Source: Bacteroidales bacterium (GTDB taxonomy: Bacteria; Bacteroidota; Bacteroidia; Bacteroidales; F082). Taken from it: a stretch of 6,627 bases of DNA. This document shows, one piece after another, positions 1 through 4,437 of this stretch. Within the stretch, counting starts at the first letter, position 1. Each line of letters opens with the position of its first letter. The position numbers and the translations under genes were made by a program. The notes beneath the pieces are model-generated. The model saw only the letters and a list, made by a program, of their open reading frames with translations, had not been told where the DNA came from and did no database searches. Location of the stretch: assembly GCA_017428285.1 (NCBI GenBank), contig JAFRRE010000161.1, positions 1-6,627 on the forward strand, written 5' to 3'.

Positions 1-1
1 A

Positions 2-241
2 GTCATCAACGAGCCCGAACTGCTCAAGCTGATGGCCGAGCGTACCGACCTCAAGTACATCACCGACATCATGCCCGATGCCGATGCCGAGTTCAAAGCC
101 TTCGAAGGCCGCTACTTCGCCACGCCCAAGAAGATGGGTGCCCAGACCGAAGAAGCCAACATCAACGCTGGCCTGGCCGCTGCCAACCAAATCGCTGATT
201 TCTTCAAGACGGGCAACAAGCGCTTCCAAGTGAACAAATAA
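2..241 (+). CDS. serA: D-3-phosphoglycerate dehydrogenase, C-terminal 79 residues (5' end outside window)
   Basis: The reading frame is open from base 2 and stops with TAA at 239-241. SerA oxidises 3-phosphoglycerate to 3-phosphohydroxypyruvate with NAD+, the first step of serine synthesis in the cytoplasm. The visible part is the end of the substrate-binding domain, with the motif FATPKKMGAQTEEANINAG at about residues 39-57 and the tail FKTGNKRFQVNK. In most 2-hydroxyacid dehydrogenases the equivalent motif is TPHxG with a catalytic His. Here the position is Lys, as known for the short 'type IIIK' enzymes without a regulatory ACT domain (Entamoeba, many Bacteroidetes). No ACT domain follows, which agrees with that type. 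The gene ends 63 bp before the next start and has its own terminator hairpin. The DUF1015 gene downstream is a frequent neighbour of serA in Bacteroidetes. The assignment rests on motif recognition only. Confidence 0.85.
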   Translation, partial: VINEPELLKLMAERTDLKYITDIMPDADAEFKAFEGRYFATPKKMGAQTEEANINAGLAAANQIADFFKTGNKRFQVNK

Positions 242-253
242 TTAACAAACCGA

Positions 254-292
254 AAAAGACACTGCAAGCCCGTCTTGTGGTGTCTTTTCCTT
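254..292 (+). terminator. Hairpin terminator after serA
   Basis: AAAAGACAC at 254-262 pairs with GTGTCTTTT at 280-288. The stem continues inward through two G.T wobbles into CAAG/CTTG (265-268 with 274-277), leaving a 5-nt loop. That gives about 15 paired positions. The A-run on the left and TTTTCCTT on the right make it plausible in both directions. It lies 12 bp after the serA stop, so the following small gene probably has its own promoter or depends on read-through. Confidence 0.7.
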
Positions 293-304
293 AATTGCCT
301 GATA

Positions 305-712
305 ATGATTCCGGAAAACACAAAACCCACCAATTTTTTCAAGTTTGAGGGACTCCGCATTTACCATAAATCCGTCGATTTCATCAATGCCATCCTTTCC
401 CTCAGCAACACTGTCCAAACAAACGCCCAAAAGATCATCATCGACCAGTTCCTCACAGAAGCTGGGCACATCTCTGCCAACATCATTGAAGGTGCCAACC
501 GTTCAAAATCGGAATTCATCGAATACCTGCAAAAAGCCAAGTCGAACATCGGCAAATGCGTGATGCTCTGTTCTTTAGCATCGATGCAGTCACTTATCGA
601 CGAAACCCAAGAAGCTGACATCCGCAACGAACTCATGGAACTCACCAAGATGGTTGGCGCGCTCATCCTCTCTTTTCAGAAACATGAATCAGTCAATAAC
701 CCAGAAGTCTGA
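305..712 (+). CDS. Four-helix-bundle protein of the S23 / 23S rRNA intervening-sequence family
   Basis: This is a 135-residue protein if it starts at the ATG at 305. An in-frame ATG at 275 is less likely because it lies inside the serA terminator hairpin. The motif order fits the family: FEGLRIYHKSVDFI near the N-terminus (helix 1), then AGHISANIIEGANRSKSEF about 45 residues later, where the I.EG..R.S.EF core is the family signature, then a long amphipathic helix with YLQKAKSN. These small cytosolic proteins form four-helix bundles. They were first seen inside 23S rRNA intervening sequences, but most copies stand elsewhere and their role is unknown. The DGR accessory protein Avd shares this fold. 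This copy is on the opposite strand from the DGR and separated from it by the DUF1015 gene, so a role in retrohoming is only a possibility. It lies 45 bp upstream of the DUF1015 gene, in the same orientation. Confidence 0.8.
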   Translation: MIPENTKPTNFFKFEGLRIYHKSVDFINAILSLSNTVQTNAQKIIIDQFLTEAGHISANIIEGANRSKSEFIEYLQKAKSNIGKCVMLCSLASMQSLIDETQEADIRNELMELTKMVGALILSFQKHESVNNPEV

Positions 713-757
713 CTGTCAGAAAACAAACAAAGCACTATCAATTAAAACCCTAATACA

Positions 758-2080
758 ATGTCAGTTATCAAACCGTTCAAAGGATGGCGTCCTGGTGTGG
801 ACATCGTCCAGAAACTCGCCTCCCGTCCCTACGACGTGCTGAACACCGAAGAGGCACGCAAGGAATGCGAAGGCAACCCCTACAGCCTGCTCCACGTGAC
901 CAAGGCCGAAATCGACTTGCCTGAAGGTCACAAGGACAGCGACCTCGAGACCTATCTGAAAGTCGTTGAGAACTTCAACAGCTTCAAGGACTTCGGATGG
1001 ATCAAGCAAGACCAAGAGGAAAAGCTCTACATCTATGCCCAAAGCATGAACCCGACCGATGCCAACGCCCACTGGCAGTATGGCATCGTGGCCTGCGCCT
1101 ACAGCGAGGACTACGTGAACAAGATCATCAAGAAGCATGAGCTGACCCGTAAGGACAAGGAAGAGGACCGCATGAAGCACGTCCGCCTCACCAACGCCAA
1201 CGTTGAACCAGTGTTCTTCGCCTACCCTGCCGTCGCTGAAATCGACGCCATCGTGAGCAAGATCACCGCTGAGAAGCCCATCTATGACTTTATCGCCAAG
1301 GAAGACGGCTTCGGCCATCGTTTCTGGATCATCGACGACAAGGCCACCATCGCCCGCTTGGTTGAACTTTTCGACAAGAAAGTCCCGGCCATGTACATCG
1401 CTGACGGTCACCACCGCAGCGCTGCCGCAGCCCTCGTCGGCCAGGAGAAGAAGGAGAAGAACCCCGCCCACACGGGCAAGGAGGAGTACAACTACTTCAT
1501 GACCGTCATCTTCCCCGACAACCAGTTGAACGTCATCGATTACAACCGCGTCGTAAAAGACCTCAACGGCCTCAGCACCAAGGACTTCTTCAAGGCCCTG
1601 CAAGAGAACTTCGACATCGAATGCAAGTGCAACTGCACCAAGGACGGCGGCACGTGCAACTGCGAGTTCCCCTGCCACTGCGAGTGCGATACCGAATATA
1701 AGCCTAACAAGCTGCACAACTTCTCGATGTACATCGAGGGCGTGTGGTACAGCCTGACCGCCAAGCCTGGCACCTACGACGACAACGATCCGATTGGCGT
1801 GTTGGATGTCACCATCCTCAGCAACCTTGTCCTCGACAAGATTCTGGGCATCAAGGACCTCCGCACCGACAAGCGCATCGACTTCGTTGGCGGCATCCGC
1901 GGCCTCGGTGAACTGAAGCGTCGCGTCGACAGCGGCGAGATGAAGGTCGCCTTCGCGCTCTATCCTGTGAGCATGAAGCAAATCATCGACATCGCCGACA
2001 CGGGCAACATCATGCCTCCCAAGACCACTTGGTTTGAGCCGAAACTCAGATCAGGTCTGGTCATCCACACGCTGGATTGA
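758..2080 (+). CDS. DUF1015 family protein with a Cys-rich insertion
   Basis: This 440-residue protein starts at the ATG at 758 after an AT-rich leader with no clear Shine-Dalgarno site, as is common in Bacteroidetes. The N-terminus IKPFKGWRPG and the block MYIADGHHRSAAA (residues 212-224) mark DUF1015. The DGHHR motif is shared with ParB-like domains and the serine kinase SerK. DUF1015 genes often sit next to serA/serC, so a job at phosphoserine or serine is a reasonable inference, but I cannot name a reaction. No signal peptide or membrane segment is seen, so it is probably cytoplasmic. The oddity is residues 289-310, which carry eight Cys and one His in CxCxC-type spacing, placed between the core block and the segment KLHNFSMYIEGVWYSL. 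The cluster looks like a metal or Fe-S site added to the family frame. A strong terminator follows 22 bp after the stop. Confidence 0.85.
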   Translation: MSVIKPFKGWRPGVDIVQKLASRPYDVLNTEEARKECEGNPYSLLHVTKAEIDLPEGHKDSDLETYLKVVENFNSFKDFGWIKQDQEEKLYIYAQSMNPTDANAHWQYGIVACAYSEDYVNKIIKKHELTRKDKEEDRMKHVRLTNANVEPVFFAYPAVAEIDAIVSKITAEKPIYDFIAKEDGFGHRFWIIDDKATIARLVELFDKKVPAMYIADGHHRSAAAALVGQEKKEKNPAHTGKEEYNYFMTVIFPDNQLNVIDYNRVVKDLNGLSTKDFFKALQENFDIECKCNCTKDGGTCNCEFPCHCECDTEYKPNKLHNFSMYIEGVWYSLTAKPGTYDDNDPIGVLDVTILSNLVLDKILGIKDLRTDKRIDFVGGIRGLGELKRRVDSGEMKVAFALYPVSMKQIIDIADTGNIMPPKTTWFEPKLRSGLVIHTLD

Positions 2081-2101
2081 TAGGACTTGAGACACGAGAC
2101 T

Positions 2102-2137
2102 AAGGGACGCGAGACTTTGTTCTTGCGTCCTTTTTTT
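2102..2137 (+). terminator. Intrinsic terminator of the DUF1015 transcript
   Basis: AAGGGACGCGAGA (2102-2114) pairs with TCTTGCGTCCTTT (2121-2133), with two G.T wobbles and a 6-nt loop, and runs into seven T (2131-2137). This is a textbook rho-independent terminator for the + strand. It lies between the convergent DUF1015 and reverse transcriptase genes. On the - strand the stem has no T-run after it, so it would be weak for the RT transcript. Confidence 0.85.
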
Positions 2138-2186
2138 ACCATTTCCGAAATACGATAAATCAGCGGTCATTAGATTCATTTTGTTT

Positions 2187-3359
2187 TCAATCATAAAAAT
2201 GTCTCAAATCATAGTCGAACATGCCCCATCGGGTGAATTGGTGGCGTTTTAGCAGCATCATCCGCCTGACATTGTAATTGTTCCAGTGCGACAATACACC
2301 GCAATAGGAATTGAGTGCATTGCCCTCATGAACCGTCCTGCCTTCCGTTTCCAGGGCAAACAGTTTCTCGTCCATGCGCTGCAAGGTAGCACGGCTCAAA
2401 TAGGTTCGATAGGGCAACACAAACGCTCCCAAGAATTCAATACCATCATTCACGGAGCGTATCTCCGTCTTCCCATCATGGACGGCCAACCCAAGACTAT
2501 CTGACAAAAACTCCGTGATTTCAGGCACAAGCGACTCAAGCCAATCCTCATCGCAACTCACCACGAAGAAATCGTCAACATAACGGCCATAATGTTTGCA
2601 ATGCAGTTTCTGCTTCATAAACTGGTCGAACTCATTCAGATAGACATTGCTGAACAATTGGGATGTGAGATTGCCGATGGGCAGGCCGCAACCTTTCGGA
2701 CTATGGAACAGGCTCTTGTCGTGCGGCAGTCCTCCCCAGTCGGAGCGAGGGCCTATGATACGGCAACCCTTTGTCGGGTTGAGCATGACAATCTCATTGG
2801 TGAGATAACGCACAAAATCCATATCGACATAATCTGTCCAACATGTCTTTAGGAGTTTGCCAACACGATGTCCCGACATCTTTTCCAATGATTTGAGGCA
2901 GATTGCAAGCAGTTTCGCCCTGTCAATGTTCATAAAATAGCCTCGAATGTCCATCTTTAGGACAAAACACGGATACTTGTAGTTTTGGCTCTCTTTCATA
3001 ATATGCTGCCGCAGGCGGGCTATGCCATAGTGCGTTCCACGACCCTTGATACAACTATAGCTATCCTCAATGAAAGTGCGCTCGAACATCTCGTGCGTGT
3101 AGTTGAAGTAAAGGTGATGCACGATGCGGTCGCGGAAATGGGCGGCAAACACCTCGCGCTTCTTGGGGTCGGTGATGATGAAGCAGTCGGAAGGCTGGGG
3201 CTTGTAGGTGCGGCTCAAAAGCGCTTCGCAGAGCGATTCGAGGTTCTTTTCAAGATTGGCCTCGAAACGCAACTGGTAGGGCTTGTTGCGTTTGTGGCGA
3301 CGAGCATCGAGATAGGCCTGATTCAGGTCTTCGTATAATTGTTCTCGGGTTAACATCAT
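2187..3359 (-). CDS. DGR reverse transcriptase
   Basis: This 390-residue RT would copy the TR RNA into cDNA with errors at adenines. All palm motifs are present: REVFAAHFRDRIVHHL (68-83, motif 2); KMDIRGYF with catalytic D137 (motif A); GLPIGNLTSQLFSN (225-238, motif B); RYVDDFFVVS with D262 and D263 (motif C); GKTEI (K297, motif D); IEFLGAFV (307-314). In motif B the IGxxxSQ form replaces the QGxxxSP of group II intron RTs, which is the DGR hallmark. The length is usual for the family, and there is no maturase or endonuclease domain. The chosen start is the first of two adjacent ATGs (3359, 3356), just upstream of LTREQLYEDL where family similarity begins. The frame stays open upstream through the TR to an ATG at 3668, but that extension encodes the Asn-rich TR peptide and is probably not needed. 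The TR ends 69 bp before the start. Confidence 0.95.
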   Translation of the reverse strand: MMLTREQLYEDLNQAYLDARRHKRNKPYQLRFEANLEKNLESLCEALLSRTYKPQPSDCFIITDPKKREVFAAHFRDRIVHHLYFNYTHEMFERTFIEDSYSCIKGRGTHYGIARLRQHIMKESQNYKYPCFVLKMDIRGYFMNIDRAKLLAICLKSLEKMSGHRVGKLLKTCWTDYVDMDFVRYLTNEIVMLNPTKGCRIIGPRSDWGGLPHDKSLFHSPKGCGLPIGNLTSQLFSNVYLNEFDQFMKQKLHCKHYGRYVDDFFVVSCDEDWLESLVPEITEFLSDSLGLAVHDGKTEIRSVNDGIEFLGAFVLPYRTYLSRATLQRMDEKLFALETEGRTVHEGNALNSYCGVLSHWNNYNVRRMMLLKRHQFTRWGMFDYDLRHFYD

Positions 3360-3380
3360 TATAGATTTGAAAATAATGGC

Positions 3381-3404
3381 AGAGACGGTGCTTGCACCGT
3401 CTCT
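3381..3404. repeat. Perfect palindrome between TR and RT gene
   Basis: AGAGACGGTGC (3381-3391) and GCACCGTCTCT (3394-3404) are exact inverted copies around a central TT. It begins 24 nt after the 3' end of the TR and ends 21 bp before the RT start. Similar GTAGAGACG...CGTCTCTAC palindromes are, from memory, dispersed repeats in several bacterial groups, so it may be a REP-like element. It could also be a structural part of the TR RNA or an attenuator before the RT gene. No T-run follows on either strand. Confidence 0.75.
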
Positions 3405-3428
3405 ACAAGAAAAAACAAAGGAAGAGGG

Positions 3429-3621
3429 CTGGCAAGAGCGGACTAAGCGCACCGAGAACCCGTTGTTGCGGTTGTTGTTGTTCGTGTTAAGGTTGCCGCT
3501 GTTGAAGTTCAGGTTGTACGCGTTGTTGCTATTGTTGTACGAACTCGACCAGTAGTTGCCGTTGGAACCGACATTGTTGACTGAAGTCCCGTAGCGGTTG
3601 CCTGCGGCAGGCAGGAAGACT
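3429..3621 (-). repeat. DGR template repeat (TR)
   Basis: This 193-bp repeat is paired with 4439-4631. Read on the - strand it is packed with AAC codons and would encode an Asn-rich version of the target's C-terminus (NNVGSNGNYW and the run NNNNRNNGF). Adenines therefore sit at first and second codon positions, where substitution changes the residue most. No codon in it can become a stop by changing A alone. The 5' boundary falls just before GTCTTCCTGCC; the 3' boundary is the CAG that in the VR is the last sense codon. The TR RNA is probably read from within 3622-3759 or through from the operon. That 138-bp leader holds no gene I can support and no convincing Bacteroides-type promoter. Confidence 0.95.
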
Positions 3622-3726
3622 TGCGTATGCGTCGGCGGCCGTCTTTCACGCCGTGCCAAAAGAACCATGATTTGGAGCCGATGGCACGCTTCACTCTTTC
3701 CCCTTATGGGGGCGCAACCGCCTATG

Positions 3727-3741
3727 AACTATTCCTTGTGT
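3727..3741. repeat. 15-bp inverted repeat, copy 1 (mate at 4423-4437)
   Basis: AACTATTCCTTGTGT at 3727-3741 is the exact reverse complement of 4423-4437. The 4423-4437 copy, read on the - strand, is the sequence directly after the VR (it overlaps the stop codon of the target gene). The copy here lies 19 bp after the accessory gene stop. The two copies thus flank the accessory gene and the VR-proximal hairpins in opposite orientation. The match is exact, but its function is unknown and chance is not fully excluded. Confidence 0.6.
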
Positions 3742-3759
3742 ATTTTCTTTTCATCTTAA

Positions 3760-4311
3760 TTAAAGGAGCGATGCCAACTGCTGCTTGATTTCAGCAATAA
3801 AGGCCATGCATTCCATCGGGGTTTTCTGCTCGACGGGAAAAGATAGTATGCGCAGCATGACTTCCGACAAATGACGCGGCTGCATCTCCGCACCGGCTTT
3901 CAGGTCGTCCCTCAACGATGTCCTTTTCGGCTGCGCCATAGGCACAGAGTTTTTCCATTGGCGAAAATCCTCAACCAACGATTCGGCATCCTCGGCTTCG
4001 GGCGACAAGGCAGGCTGTAGCGTGATGGCCACCGACTTGTCATCGTTGGAAACCACTTGGGCATCCTCCGGCAAATATTTGGCCAGGCTGGTTATGGGAA
4101 ACCCAATGAAGACCGCCGTAGTGTCGTCCTTCAATTCCGTCTTCTGCTCCCGCCTCGTGGCCTTGAACTGGTTCATATAGCGGCAGCACAGCCACGCGCT
4201 CCATTCGTAAGCCCTATAGAACGTGCCTTCGGGGAAAAGATAGATGGTGTTGTGCGGGCCTTGTGGAATCCGCTTCCATTCAATTTCCAAAATGTCTTTC
4301 AGTTGAGCCAT
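3760..4311 (-). CDS. DGR accessory protein, MutS-like (MSL) type
   Basis: This 183-residue cytosolic protein has no signal peptide. It sits between the VR-bearing gene and the TR, the usual place of a DGR accessory gene, but it is not an Avd four-helix bundle. Residues 23-41 (IYLFPEGTFYRAYEWSAWL) resemble the FRxGDFYExFxxDA motif of MutS domain I, the mismatch-reading domain. Residues 68-80 (FIGFPITSLAKYL) resemble its second motif, AGVPYHxxxxYL. The C-terminal half is charged and helical (RHLSEVMLRI, then FIAEIKQQLASLL), with no ATPase or other MutS domains. MutS-like accessory ORFs are, as far as I recall, one of the known alternatives to Avd. By inference it binds the TR RNA/cDNA or RT. 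The gene is 124 bp downstream of the target stop and lacks a clear Shine-Dalgarno site. The alternative is a DGR-linked protein of unknown fold. Confidence 0.6.
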   Translation of the reverse strand: MAQLKDILEIEWKRIPQGPHNTIYLFPEGTFYRAYEWSAWLCCRYMNQFKATRREQKTELKDDTTAVFIGFPITSLAKYLPEDAQVVSNDDKSVAITLQPALSPEAEDAESLVEDFRQWKNSVPMAQPKRTSLRDDLKAGAEMQPRHLSEVMLRILSFPVEQKTPMECMAFIAEIKQQLASLL

Positions 4312-4333
4312 GACAGTATGTCTTATAAATGCC

Positions 4334-4399
4334 GCTTGTCATCCGCAGCGGGTGGCCACGGTGCCCTGGGGGTCACCCCACCCGCCGCAGATGACAAGC
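4334..4399. repeat. Long inverted repeat downstream of the VR
   Basis: The 22-nt arms 4334-4355 and 4378-4399 pair at 20 of 22 positions around a 22-nt GC-rich loop. The mismatches are 4344/4389 and 4347/4386. On the transcribed - strand it starts 37 nt after the target stop and ends 22 bp before the accessory gene start. It could form a cruciform in DNA or a stable hairpin in RNA. No T-run follows, so a classical terminator is unlikely. It may act as an mRNA processing or partial termination site, or as a homing target structure. Confidence 0.75.
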
Positions 4400-4401
4400 C
4401 C

Positions 4402-4426
4402 GTGTGCGTCGTTGCGTGGCGCACAC
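4402..4426. repeat. Hairpin just 3' of the VR
   Basis: GTGTGCG (4402-4408) pairs with CGCACAC (4420-4426), a 7-bp GC-rich stem with an 11-nt loop. On the coding strand it begins 12 nt after the end of the VR. In the Bordetella phage DGR a short hairpin or cruciform a few bases after the VR is needed for efficient homing, so position and size suggest the same role here. This is inference from position only. Confidence 0.55.
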
Positions 4427-4437
4427 AAGGAATAGTT
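4423..4437. repeat. 15-bp inverted repeat, copy 2 (mate at 3727-3741)
   Basis: ACACAAGGAATAGTT at 4423-4437 is the exact reverse complement of 3727-3741. It covers the bases between the VR 3' end and the VR-proximal hairpin, including part of the hairpin arm and two bases of the target stop codon. Confidence 0.6.

Noticed and set aside
708..720. Small dyad TCTGACTGTCAGA before the DUF1015 gene, as an operator
   Set aside because: The 6-bp arms with a 1-nt centre overlap the stop codon of the upstream gene. This is not enough to claim a binding site.
761..1981. Long open frame on the - strand (406 codons) opposite the DUF1015 gene
   Set aside because: Its product is a low-complexity Val/Leu/Asp-rich sequence typical of the antisense of a GC-rich coding region. 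The + strand gene has clear family motifs.
3463..3480. GTTGTTG simple-sequence repeat
   Set aside because: It is the complement of consecutive AAC codons in the TR and is explained by the DGR template design.
3509..3694. GTG-started frame with a good AGGGGAAAG site reading into the TR
   Set aside because: It reads the TR in a frame different from the target and gives a basic, motif-free peptide. The TR is explained as template RNA.
3720..3754. Tiny - strand ORF of about ten codons after the accessory gene
   Set aside because: It is too short, has no conserved features, and overlaps the 15-bp inverted repeat.
4334..4399. Rho-independent terminator
   Set aside because: The stem is strong but no T-run follows on either strand, so it is listed as an inverted repeat instead.
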